Shown piece by piece: positions 11,201 through 21,563 of a stretch of 64,000 bases of DNA. Below the pieces are notes generated by a model that saw only the letters and a list, made by a program, of their open reading frames with translations, made no database searches and was not told where the DNA came from. Location of the stretch: positions 62,001 to 126,000 of the forward strand of contig VCJN01002642.1 in NCBI GenBank assembly GCA_006384855.1, in the 5' to 3' direction. Source of the DNA: Tetraselmis striata. Taxonomy: Eukaryota; Chlorophyta; Chlorodendrophyceae; Chlorodendrales; Chlorodendraceae. Made by a program: the position numbers and the translations under genes. Position 1 is the first letter of the stretch; every line of letters begins with the position of its first letter.

Positions 11201-13893
11201 TGTCTCAGTCACAGTCGCTCCAGCGTGGGCCTTCCCAACCTGGCCCGAGGATCCCTGGGACGTCGTGGTGCGAAGCGGATCGTGCTGCTAGAGCGCTGAA
11301 GCCCCCCCCCGGGCGGGTGCGCTTGCCCCCCGCTCGCCCATTCTCCCGGGCAGACGCAACCAGCAACCAGGACGCCGTGGCGCGGTGCCTGCGCGCAGAC
11401 GGCCCGCAGGTGCTGGCGGCTCTGGTGGCGCTGGCGGGCCTGGACGAGGACGAGGCGCTGCGCGAGGTGGCGTCCGGGCGGCACGTCGAGGGCCCGGGGC
11501 GCGCCGAGGGACACGTCGCGGAGCTCAGCGGCGCACACGCGGAGGCGGTGGCGATGCGGCTGCTGGGGAGCGCGCAGGTACGGGCTCTCGGCAAGGTCGC
11601 AACGGCCCGTCATCATGATCGGATATACACACCGGCCGCGGGCTGCAACCGGTTGCTGGTGTCGACTCCCTGAACGAAGCCAAGTCGATAGAGAAGCGTG
11701 GTAGTGGCGCCTTCTTGTCACCAGTGATCTCGAACGAGGTCGCGTCGAAACGAGCGGTTGACGACGGCAAGTCCAATAGAATAACTTTCTTCGCGCCCCA
11801 AGTTGCGCAAGGCTACGGCTGCTCACACTCCGAGTAACGTCCCATGGCATCGGGTTCGCGAGTCCTAAGAGAACACCGCCGGGCACGGTTGCGCCACACC
11901 GAGTCGGAACATCATCGGACCTTCCCATGGCTGGTTGTATGAGAGTTTGAGATATAGGTATACACCACTATACGAGGTACGGCAGTAACTAAGAGGGGAT
12001 GCTACTGACGGCGAGTAGTGGGAGACCACCAATGCGCTGTGACTCGGTCGCGATGAGACCCGCATGACCTCTCGCAAAGGCCCCCCTCCCCCCCTCCCCC
12101 CCCCCGCATCGGCTTGCAGTAGACTCTTTAAGTCCGAGTTCAACGCTTTTCACGAAGCGCGCCCGGGCAGACCGCGACGCGGTGTGTGATGATTCACGGG
12201 TGTATACTACACCCCTCCACATAAGTCCGGGTTTTGCATTTTCGATCGCAAAGGGCATGCATGGGCGAGGATAACGCCGGCTGCATGTGCATACATGCTA
12301 ACTGCAGTGGGAATAGTTCAGGCGAATTCCTATTATCGTGCGCCTTATACACACCCGCGCGACAACACGACCATTTGTGGGCGCCCTTTTAAATACGCGA
12401 AATCAGTGCATCATGCGTTGGCGCCGGAAAATTGCGGGTTGCGCCAAGCGTCCAAACCTATGGAAATAGCGGCACTCGTCGCACCAAGGTCGGTGAATAC
12501 GGCCCTTGGCATAAGTTGCACACACCGTGCGTGTAGGCCACTGAAAGCATGTCGCTATAGGCACGACGTAACACCCCAACGACAAGTCGGCCACTGTGGG
12601 GGGCAGTTTTGGGGTGAAAATGCTGCTGTTTCTGTGGCGAGCGCACGTAGGAGAGGCGCTCGATGGCCCCCTTGGCGTAGGGCAATGCTCTGCTATGGGG
12701 GCGCGTGGTGGAATGCCAGTTGCATCGTTTTGTGGGCGGGGTGGCGCGGTAGGGGCGTGGATTTTAATTAATGTGAAATTCCTTGGAAAATGCTGTGGAA
12801 AATGGCATTTTGGCTGGTAGATGTGTGTATCGCTAGGAGGTGGCACATGCCAGGTGTTGGTGGTCCGTGGTCATCCACACACATAACTCTCTCGCGCAAC
12901 CGGGTATGGGGCTTAGACACGCACTTGGCGCAAAGCCACGAGCCCGATATGGGTGGGCACATGAGGCAGTGAGGGGCAACTTGGATGATCATCTTTGGGG
13001 ATTTTTTTCCGGGGCCCCAAAAATCGAATTTTTGATTTTGGAAGATTGGTTTCGACGCAGATTGGAACGAGCAATTGCGTGGTATTTTTAAAAAGTTTTT
13101 CTGAGCAAGCCCTGAGAAGTTATAGCGTTTTAAAGCCAATGGGGTGTTGCTGCGCGTGGCCGACACTGATGCCATGCCAGTATCGCAACGCGACATGTAC
13201 TAGCCGCCGCCCACACGGCTGCACCCCAACCAAATGCACCCGAGCCCCTCGCCAATGTGTTTCCTCACGCGTTCATGGCCATCCCGCCGTTTGGTTGTCT
13301 ATTCACGCGTGTCGGCGCGTGCGTGATACCGACCCTGGTTTTGGTGCAACACCGCATATATAAACAACTGCAGTAAAGAACCGCGTTGTAGCTCTTGTTG
13401 CTTCGGAAAAGTTTTATTCCTGGCGGCTCAGGGCGTCGACCTTAGTGTGCCACCATAGCGTGACCGCGATCGCGGGATGGGTTTGCATGCTTGGAAGACT
13501 GAGCCGTAGCGATGCGAACCCCCCGTGGGTGTGCAGGCTGCGGGCGCCGCGGGTTTGGCGCGCCTCTCGGCGATCCGGGTGAGCGGGGTGCGCGAGGCGG
13601 TGGCGGCCGCGCCCGGCGGCGTGGCGGCGCTACTGGCGCTCGTGCTCCGGCGGCCGCCGGCGATGGCGGCGCGCGTGGCGGCCCGCGGGCGCGCCTTCCC
13701 GACGCTGCAGCGCGGCTACGCGCAGCTGGCGGGCCGAACCGAGGCGGCGGCCGCGCTCGCGCTGAGCTCGCTGGCGCAGGTGGAGCCGACGCTGGAGGTG
13801 CTGCGCGGCGCGGAGGGCACGCTGGCGGAGGCGGCCATGCGAGCGGGCGGCCACAAGTACGCGGCGCCGCTGCTGGCGCTCATCAACGGATGA
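5255..13893 (+). CDS. ARID-domain chromatin protein, ARID2/RSC9-like
   Basis: Likely a DNA-binding subunit of a SWI/SNF-type (PBAF/RSC) remodelling complex in the nucleus. Eleven phase-consistent exons: 5255-5423, 5696-5784, 5895-6010, about 6327-6513, 6804-6899, 7342-7597, 8885-9090, 9641-9790, 10321-10381, 11354-11577, 13537-13893, giving 636 residues from the ATG at 5255. The ARID fold is spread over exons 1-3: FLASLTNFLGE, IPQVCGAPLDVTRLY, EVCSRGG, then RIKEIGRAMDL and SHYERLLLRYEQ. Exons 5-11 are Ala/Leu-rich helical segments (for example MAWALNSLAAASAF, AAALALSSLAQVEPTL) resembling the armadillo-like repeats that follow ARID in ARID2/RSC9. No RFX-type winged helix or zinc finger was seen. 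The exon 4 boundary is uncertain: an acceptor at 6217 would open another frame. The intron after exon 8 uses a GC donor (9791). The last intron holds a transposon copy. Confidence 0.75.
7781..7812 (+). repeat. Interstitial telomere-like repeats in ARID intron
   Basis: Short degenerate run of CCCTAAAA units, the complement of TTTAGGG-type plant/algal telomere repeats, inside the large intron 7598-8884. Similar pieces occur near 9845-9880, 14512-14543, 16512-16600, 17530-17740, 22824-22870 and 22925. Confidence 0.6.
8067..8093 (+). repeat. poly-G run in ARID intron (opposite orientation)
   Basis: Twenty-seven consecutive G on the sense strand of a plus-strand gene, the reverse of the usual sense-strand C runs. 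The surrounding 1.3-kb intron may contain an inserted segment in inverted orientation. Confidence 0.8.
9601..9623 (+). repeat. poly-C run before ARID exon 8
   Basis: Twenty-three C ending 17 nt before the acceptor AG at 9640. Here the C run takes the place of the usual polypyrimidine tract. A further run of 26 C lies at 10096-10121 in the next intron. Confidence 0.9.
10490..10690 (+). repeat. CATA/AAATA simple-repeat tract in intron
   Basis: Imperfect tetranucleotide repeats (catacatacata, aataaatggata, tacatcaata) in the ARID intron 10382-11353. A separate (GA)n run lies at about 10934-10957. No coding content. Confidence 0.75.
12208..13348. mobile_element. Transposon-like repeat, copy 2, inside last ARID intron
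   Basis: Begins with the same 5' end as the repeat at 3011 (TACACCCCTCCACATAAGTC) and stays collinear with 3011-4145 up to GGTTTTGGTGCA, then diverges. No matching right inverted repeat follows, so this copy is truncated or belongs to a shorter variant. Substitutions are scattered along the length without preference for any reading frame, which suggests non-coding drift. It lies entirely inside the intron 11578-13536 of the ARID gene. Confidence 0.65.
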
Positions 13894-15011
13894 CGGCCGT
13901 GCTCCGGGCGCGCCTCGGAGGTTGCTTCTATGAACCACACCTCCGCCGACAAAGCATATGGACAAAAGCCGGCAACGGCGCTCGCCAACTGTGTGAACCA
14001 TTCGCACAAGAGGCATAGCCGGGCATTCCGTGTCACTTCCGGACCGCATACGCTTCGGCGTGGTGTCCCCCCCATGTCGTGCTCTTGAGCTGCCTCAACG
14101 CACGGACCTGTCCAGAACGCTGTGCCTCTCGGTCGCGTGCCCGATGCCGCCTACAATGGCACGGACCGTATGCCAAAGCGCCGCTCCGGCCCACCGCGTG
14201 CGTGTTGTCATGCCTACAGGGCCGCACTGTAGTTTGCACCCCGTCCCAGGTGCGGCAAGGGGCTACTCTCATCCCGGGGTATATTCTGATTGCATGACCC
14301 CCCCCCCCCCCCCCCCCCCACCAACCCCAACCCACCCACCCCTTGGGCGGGACACAAAGCACACAAGGTCGGGGCATCTTGTCGGTGTCAACCTAGATGG
14401 GGGTGGTGCATTTCCCGTGGGAAACATGGGGCAGCCAATGCGCGCTTACATGCATGCAGCGGGAGCGGGGCTGCCCATCAGCACCTGCCCCGGACCGCCC
14501 CGGCGTGGCCCCTTTGGGTTTTAGGGTTTCCCAAACCCTAAAAGCCCGAGCAGCTTGCGCCCCTGCCGTCACGGCGACCATTCCACGGCCTCACTCCTCC
14601 ATCGCCTCTGCGCCTTCTTGCCTGTGGGAACGGCGGCGCGCCAACGGGGGTGGGTTTCCGTAGGGGCGAGGTGCCGGATGCGGCACCGTCCGCTGCTACT
14701 CGGCCATCACACCACAACACACCACGGACCCCATTCCTGTGCCAAGAGCCGCAACCCCTGTTCGACGGCACGGTGTGCGGGCCGGTTGGGGTGGGTTTGG
14801 GCGCATGGCCGTGGCGTGTCGTTGCACGATGTCGGATGGCCCGGACATTGCTACGTGAGCGGCACACCGGCATGGAGCCGAATGCGCCCGCATGGAGCCT
14901 CACGCATGCCCGGCTCCGCGGGGGTATTCCCAAAATTGTCTTCGAGCCCGTCCGCCCATAATTGTCTTCGATAGTTGGGTGAGCTCACATACTTCGATAT
15001 AATTGTAATAT
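13894..15011. other. Spacer between convergent ARID and SPF27 genes
   Basis: No convincing gene. Contains a poly-C run (14298-14319) and an inverted pair of telomere-like motifs (GGGTTTTAGGGTTTC / CCCAAACCCTAAAAG) around 14512-14543. The 3' UTRs of both flanking genes should fall in this region and the next few hundred bases. Confidence 0.5.
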
Positions 15012-15085
15012 CACATATTACATACCTGATGTCTATGTAAGGTATGTGAGCATACCTTACATAGATATCAGGTATGTAATATGTG
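15012..15085. repeat. Long near-perfect hairpin
   Basis: Two 35-nt arms (15012-15046 and 15051-15085) are reverse complements with one mismatch, separated by the 4-nt loop TGAG. Arm core: TTACATACCTGAT / ATCAGGTATGTAA. It lies 0.3 kb from the 3' end of SPF27, in the spacer between two convergent genes. It may be a short inverted-repeat transposable element, or may form a structured RNA if transcribed. Confidence 0.85.
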
Positions 15086-15182
15086 GGCATGACCGCTATC
15101 CTCTACATCCGGTGGCTGGGGCGGGGCTGTAGCTTGAATAAACAATGCCTGCCACAAATGCAGCTCCCCAGGTTGTAATCTC

Positions 15183-15218
15183 CGCAACTGTGATCGGCGC
15201 CAGATCGTCACAGTTGCG
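15183..15218. repeat. Inverted repeat, 11-nt arms
   Basis: Arms CGCAACTGTGA (15183-15193) and TCACAGTTGCG (15208-15218) with a 14-nt loop, just downstream of the SPF27 stop codon. It would form a stem in SPF27 3' UTR RNA. Function unknown. Confidence 0.6.
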
Positions 15219-15382
15219 AGGGGGCTCCCAAGGCAGACATTCGTGGACACGATCGGCACAAAAACTGGCTACCATTTGGGGTCGTCGCTCTCGCGAGCCG
15301 GCTGGATTGTGCCTAGTTCGCGGAAGCGACTTTGTCTTTGGGAAATGGTGCAAGCTTGGGGGGGGGGGGGGGGGGGGGGGGC

Positions 15383-18300
15383 TTACGGCGGCGCGCCCGC
15401 TCCTTCCCCTCCCGCTCCTTCCGCCTGCGCCAGCTTCTCCTCCATCAGCTTGCACTGATACTCGATGTCCGCGTTCTTTTTCACCGCCGCCACCCACTGC
15501 GCCTCGAGCGAGTCCAGCTCCGTCTTGGCTGACACCTGTGCGCCGCGCCCCGGGGGAGGGGGGGGGGGGGGGGGGGGGTCAGCCAACATGCGCTCCTCCA
15601 GACAAAGGCGTCACCTCAGCTGCGAGACTCGGAGACCAGCGCTCAGGATGGGCGCAGGGAATGGGTAGCACCCGCTCCCCCCCCCCCCCCCCACCCCTCT
15701 CTCCCCCAACTACCACTGCCAGGCCACGCTCCATCACCTCTCAGGCATGGCATCACGCGACGCACAGCTGCGCAAGTGCCCCACCCAACAGAGAGCCACA
15801 TACAGCAGACACGGCCGCGCGGCGCACCTGGTGCAGCTTTCTCGTGCGGTTGATCTCCTCGATCTCGCGGCGCAGCTCCGTCACCTCCTTCTCGTACCTG
15901 CCCCCCACCGCCAATGCGCGCCGCCGCCGGCTCAGAGGACGGGCGGGCGGGCAAGAGGCGCGGGGAGGGGGGAGGGGATATAGAGAGGGGTAGAGCAAAG
16001 CGGCATGTAACCCCCCCCGCCCCCCCCCCCCCCCTTTTGGGGGGGATCCGCATCCCCCTTATGAAGCGCTCGTCTTCTCCCCACTGACACGACGGAGCGA
16101 AACGTACATTACTCATACAGCGCGGAGATAACAGCATCGGGTACGGCACTTGGAGGATGGTACAACAAACGGTATAATCCCGGTAGGCACGTGATTTAAA
16201 CTCGTCTCTAACAGAGTCTCCACAACGCATCCGGGGGGGGCCACGGTCGCCGTCCGGGACGGGGCACTGACAGGTCAGCAGCCTTGCGCTACAAAGTCAG
16301 TTTGCCCTCCGGGATGTGCCAGGACCGGCTTTGGTCGACGGCCGGCGGCCGACAGACAGCCGGAAATCAAAAACATCCGAACACTTAAGTTGTTTTCTGC
16401 ACCCAGAGGGTCGTAGGAGCACCGGCATGGCATGTCATCACATCCCATCACATCGGGCGAGACATAGGCGCTGCTAGTACGACAAAAAAAGGTGCTCGAG
16501 TCATCACAGGTACCTAAACCCTAAAACCTAAGCCTGAAACTAAAACCCGAACCCTAACCCTAAAATCCTTTAACCCTTAAACCCTAAACTAAACTCAGAA
16601 GTCATATATATACATATATACATACATATATGACTTGCTTCTGAGACTGTATACTGCATGTGAAATTAGAAGAGCGATCACGGGTAGTCATAACCATCAA
16701 ATCAACAAAGCTGTTCCTGCGGTACGTCAGGCGCGCTGTGGAACGCTCGCAAACGAGCCGCATCTGCCTCCGGGCGAGGCCGAGTCTTACGCCCCGGGAC
16801 GGGCCTTTCAAAAGAAGGTGCGCGCCTTGGGGATCCGCCCCGGTGCATAGCTACGGGTGCCGGCTCACACACAAGCACCCTTACTGCCAGCGCCAGGTTG
16901 GGCTCGCTAGGAACCCATCATGAAAAAATAGCCGCTACATGTCCTCTATAGGTTATGGCACATTCGACCTCTGGTAGATAGGGCAGGTGCTCCTGCGCAG
17001 TGGTCTTATTTCCGCCTCGGCACCCCGAAAGGCCATCCAGGGCGCCGGTGCGCTCACATCATGCATGCGCCATTTGATCGGGTTCCAAAGGAAGGGGGGC
17101 CGCTCACCCCTTGACGAGCAGGTCCAGGTGCTGGTTGTGCGCGCGCCACACGGCGGCGCCGTACTTCACCTGCAGCTCCAGGTTCATCAGGCGCAGCTCC
17201 TGGTGCTCGCGCTGCGCAAAGGTGTTGTCCAGCGCCGCGCGCCACGCGCCGGGGTCGCCCTTCTTGGCGGCGGGCGGCGGGTTGAGCTGGTAGCGCGTGG
17301 TGTCCACCTGCGCCATGGGCTCGCCGGCCTTCAGGCGCGCCAGCTCCGTCATGATCAGCGAGTCCTCCTGCGGGCCGGCCGGCCGGTATCAGAAGGGCGC
17401 CGCCCATCAGACGACATCATCCCCCCCCCCCGCGCCCCGGGATCAAGCCAACCACCCACCAACGTTGGGGAGTTAAGTCAAAGCGTTGATGCAGATGCCT
17501 CCAGGTCGAGGTCTAGCTTAGGTCATGCCTCAGGGTTTCTAGGGTTAGATTGTGGCGTGGGGCTGTAACGCTTCGGCTTCCCGCAGCAGGGTATACGCTG
17601 TGCTGACTCTAGGGTTGTGGTTACGTAGAGTTTAGGTCATGCCTCAGGGTTTATAGGGTTAGATTGTGGCATAGGGCTGTCCCGGTTCGGCGTCGCAGAG
17701 CAGGGTATACGCTGTGCTGACTCTGGGCTTATGGTTAGGGCCTGTTAGGGTCGTGAAGTCTCTTGGGCAAGCTCAACCTTTCGGTGAAGCCGATGTTCCG
17801 TAGAGGGATCGGAAACATAGCTGAGACCGGGATTCTCAGTGCGCGACATGAAAACTCCCGGTACTCCCATCAAAAAGCGGAGGCAAAAAGGTCTCAGCGT
17901 GGCATATCTCAGCGTGCAAAACGCCCGTCTGCGGGTGTCGCCCCCGCCCCCTGAGACGCCAGGCGCGATTGATTCGGTAGCTGTTCGGCCTTCCCGGAAC
18001 ACGTCACCTGCGTCGCCCCCACGGCATCGAGCGGCGAGCGCCATCCACCGCCACCAGCGCCGCCCGCCCGGAGGCAGCATCCCCCCCCCAGCTGGCCCCA
18101 TCCCCTCCTATCCATCAGCCCCACACCCCCCGGTCCCGGCCACGGACGGCGGCGGTGGCAGCGCCGTGATCCCTGCCGCCCACCCCCGCCGACCAATGGC
18201 ATAAACTCGCCGCGAGGCCACGCTCGGGGTGGGCCGTGTGCGCAGCGGACGCATAATGTGCATATGTGGGTAGGGGGATGAGTGGCTGCAGTGGCGGGCT

Positions 18301-19233
18301 CCCCCACTGGGCGCCAGCTCTCATCGTGCCGGGCTGGCGTCTGACCAGCGGCGTATTTACGGCTGGTATTTACGGCGTATTTTCGCGCTGGGATTTACGG
18401 CAGTATGGCTGACTCCTGTCATGCGACTCTCGGCGTGCGGCTGTTCCGTCTCAGCGTGCACTTTATGGTTGGAACATAGTCTGACGTACATAGGTTCGTG
18501 TGTTCAGAAGGGATGGGGGGGCAGTGGTGATGGTCGGGCCTTTGAGACGTGTGCACCCAGCGTCCGGCGGGGGGGCAGCCTGGAGCCCTAACCGGGGATA
18601 GGGCTCCTCTGGAGAATGGCGGCCCGCGTGCCTGGCCCGCCCTGGGAAGAGGAAGGGGTTACCCGGGCAGCATGGGGAGCAGTGCGTGGCTGCGCCTAGG
18701 CGCAGCATTTGGGTGGGTGGTGGGTGGTGGTGGATGTCTGCGTGTGTGTAGAGGGTGGGTGTTGGGGGGGGGGGGGGGGGGGGGGGGGGGCACCCACCGG
18801 GATGACGGACTCCGGGACCTCGGGCAGCTCCTTCAGGTAGTCCGCTGGCCGCTTGCTGCTGCGCCGCATCTGCCGGTATAGGCGAGGTGAGGTGAGGGGG
18901 GGGCCATGCAGGGGTGCGCCCTGGGCTCCATCCCGCCAACCCCCTCTCCCCCCCTCTCTCTCTCTGGTCACTGCGCCTGCATATATCTGGGGAACCACAT
19001 TTTGGGTTCGCTGCGCATTGATGTGTTTGAACCCCTCCTTGCGAAGAGGGCAGACCGATCTTTGTCTGAAGATCTATCAGAATGCGCTCCACAAATATAC
19101 CTCGAGATACCCGAGCCGCAAGCCCAACCCAATACTCGGTTGAGCCGCGAGCCCGAATGCACTGTGGCCTTGGTAGCGGCTCGCCCTGCCCAACCCCTGC
19201 TGCGGCTGCCGGTGTGCCGGGGGTGTGCCGGGC

Positions 19234-19272
<39 letters not shown>

Positions 19273-19428
19273 CTCCTCCTCAATGAGCTGCTCCACCGAG
19301 CGCTTGGTGTCCGGCGGCAGCGGGTCCACGTACGGCAGCGCGTCGATGAGGTCCTCCCCGCGCCGCGCGCCGCCCGCCTGCCCAAACGCTGCATAGTCCA
19401 GCGCCAGGGGCTCCCCGGGGCCCGCCAT
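15383..19428 (-). CDS. BCAS2: Pre-mRNA splicing factor SPF27 (BCAS2 / Cwf7)
   Basis: Core subunit of the Prp19/NineTeen complex, which activates the spliceosome in the nucleus. Five exons in transcript order: 19428-19273, 18869-18798, 17367-17108, 15897-15828, 15535-15383; all phases agree and the product is 236 residues (human BCAS2 has 225). Family landmarks in order: LIDALPYVDPLPPD and VEQLIEEE near the N-terminus; RPADYLKELPE; the central helix block with LRLMNLELQVKYG and WRAHNQHLDLL; EVTELRREIEEINRTRKLHQ; and the C-terminal coiled coil with ELDSLEAQWVAAVKKNADIE. The start ATG at 19428 is the first in frame. The stop TAA sits inside GTAAGCCCC, which also reads as a 5' splice site followed by a poly-C run, so an alternative or extra 3' exon cannot be excluded. 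Introns 1 and 2 start with a GT donor next to a C run. Confidence 0.92.
16512..16600 (+). repeat. Degenerate telomere-type repeat array
   Basis: About 90 bases of imperfect CCCTAAA units, for example CGAACCCTAACCCTAAAATC, in SPF27 intron 15898-17107. The degeneracy shows an old interstitial array, not a chromosome end. Confidence 0.7.
17518..17740 (+). repeat. Two-copy tandem duplication, 114-bp period
   Basis: Units start at 17518 and 17632 with TTAGGTCATGCCTCAGGGTT and run to shared blocks such as CAGGGTATACGCTGTGCTGA. Copies differ at scattered positions. They lie in SPF27 intron 17368-18797 and include telomere-like TAGGGTT words. Confidence 0.75.
19236..19269 (-). repeat. 34-nt poly-C run after SPF27 donor
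   Basis: Thirty-four G on the plus strand, poly-C on the sense strand, starting right after the exon 1 donor (GAGGAG then GTGCCCC). It is among the longest homopolymers in the window. Confidence 0.9.
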
Positions 19429-20232
19429 GCCTGCCCCTGCCAGGGCACCGGCAAGCAGAGGGTGAGGCCGAGGGGAAGGAAGGGGGAGGGGGGGGGGGGG
19501 GGGGGGTGATGGACGTGCGTGGGGAGAGTAGGTGGGCATGGGGAGGAGAGGCTGGCGACGGTGGTACAGCGACCCAGCGCTGCACAGGTAGCTGAGTTCC
19601 GGAGGGACTCCGCGTTTTGGGGAAGGGCGGGGACAGGGCTGCTCTGCCGCCCTGGCCGCCTGGTGTTGCCAAGCGCGATGTGGGTGTGGATGTGGGTACG
19701 GGTGTGGATCTGTTACAAGGGGAGGTGGTAGATGCCTGGGCCTGCTGACTTGGAGGTGGCCAGCATGGATCGTGTGGGGCGAAGCGATGGAGGGGGAAGC
19801 GATGGCGAGATACAGGCCCAGAGCTGCGCTCCCAGCCGCCGAGCGCTTGGGTGATGCGAAGTGGGTGCGAGGTGGGTGCGAGGGAGGGCGAGGGGGGTGC
19901 CGAACCTGCGGCCAAGCGGGTGTCTCTGGCGATCAGGCGTCCGCGGCCCACGGGTTTGCCGACGGCCAGGGTGACAGGGTGGGTCGGGGTAGGACAAGAC
20001 GGGGCTGCGGGCTGCCTGCTGCCTGCTGACGTGCGCTCGGCTGGCTAGCTGGATGGCGTCCTATATTGGAGGGGGCTGACTGGAGGGCCGTGCGATCTGT
20101 CGCCAGCGGCTGGAGGACACAGTAGGGAACCTGGCACACGCACGTTGCCTCGCTTGAACACAGTTGTGCTTGACACAGGGGGTGCCAGGCCGTGAGGGGG
20201 CTGCCACTCTGTAGGGGGGGGGGGGGGGGCAC

Positions 20233-20400
20233 CTGGAGAGTGGACGGAACGATCCCGTCAGCGAAAACGTCTGCAAACGTTGTCGCGCCTGTTCCTTCTT
20301 GCTGCCCCGCCCGGTGGCGGCCGCCGGCGTGCGTTCGATACACGAATACGTGCGAATACACGCGCGTAGTAGTTGCCACATATATACCACATGTTTTATC
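20233..20400 (-). promoter_or_regulatory. Probable non-coding first exon / promoter region of SPF27
   Basis: On the minus strand a CTCTCCAG then GTGCCCC donor at 20232 has the same form as other donors here. A good acceptor (GCCCTGGCAG) ends at 19437, eight bases before the SPF27 start codon. This suggests a 5' UTR intron of about 0.8 kb and transcription starting at or above 20.4 kb. The upstream limit is a guess. Confidence 0.4.
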
Positions 20401-21563
20401 TGTACATTAACGCCAGTGTTAGTAAATGAGCGTAATCGTACGCCTACCGAGTTTAAAGTGGACGCGAACTCGCTGTACGCGATATGTAATCGAGATTCTG
20501 GCTGGTACAGTATCCCCCCAGAAGTACAGCATCGTGCATAGCGATTAGTCGCTTGGCTCGATGATTTTTCGATCGTCGTCTCTCGTCAGAGATCATCATC
20601 ATAAGCAGGTTAGTCGCTACAGCGACGAAAGCAAGACCGGTGAGGCATCGCGACTGATGGGTTTGGTTTTTACAGGGAAGGCGTGACCAGAACAACAGCA
20701 GTCTCCGCTCGCAAAATTTGGGTAATCACATATTGAATTCGTGCATGCGGAATACATGCAGGTACACTGGTATCCTGAATATGACGAACACCACGATGCC
20801 TGCACCGGTTGCAGGCTGTACATGCCTGACCCTCTGGCGGAAAGACGACACCTTCGAAAGCACATTGTGAACCAGTAGCAGGCAGACACCCTTCGGCGGC
20901 TCCCTCTACCAGCACTACTCTCACTCTTGTGAAGCCGCATGCCAGGTGCGCCAATCATCAGTGTGGGTGCCAAGGAATTAATCGCATCGCATACGTTAAT
21001 ACGCCGCGGAGAGGCGGCAGGCGGCAATCATCTGCCCAGATTATTGGACCCGAGACAGCGGGGAACACACCCCACGACCCCCACGGTTGCGCCTCCTGGG
21101 CCTCAGGGCATGTGCCAGCGCAGACGGAGCACCGCCCCGGGCATTTGGGACCAGCAGCAGAGTGCGGCATTCGTGACTTTCACACCAATGGCATGGCGCC
21201 ACATGCACTCTATCGTACCGCGATTCTGCTGCGTACTGTGATCCGGACTCGTGGGTCGCCCCGTCGCATCTTATTCCCCCGCAAGTGTAAATACTCTACG
21301 TCAAATTGTGTACCCACACGCAGGCGGCGGCGGCGGCATGTGCTAAACAGCCTGCCGACTCTCCTCTCTGAGATGGCTGTACAACTCCCTATTGTATCGT
21401 GAGCTTGCCGTCCGCATCTGAGGGAGCGAGCTGTGGTGTGTTTTGGGCCCGCGCGCCATCCCCGCCCGGCGTGGGGGCGACATGTCAGGGCGGCGCGCTC
21501 TGCGGCTGCGGCGGTGGTACTTGCGGGCATGCGGCCGCATTCTAGGGCGTAGCAGCGCCAGTG
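20401..21563. other. Spacer between SPF27 and PHD genes, nothing definite
   Basis: SPF27 transcription should start near its left edge and the PHD gene, on the same strand, ends at its right edge. No open frame here resembles a known protein and no array or tRNA was found. Confidence 0.5.

Noticed and set aside
15096-15497. Possible extra 3' exon of SPF27 on the minus strand
   Set aside because: The SPF27 family already ends at the TAA at 15383 with the expected length, and no homology supports a longer tail.
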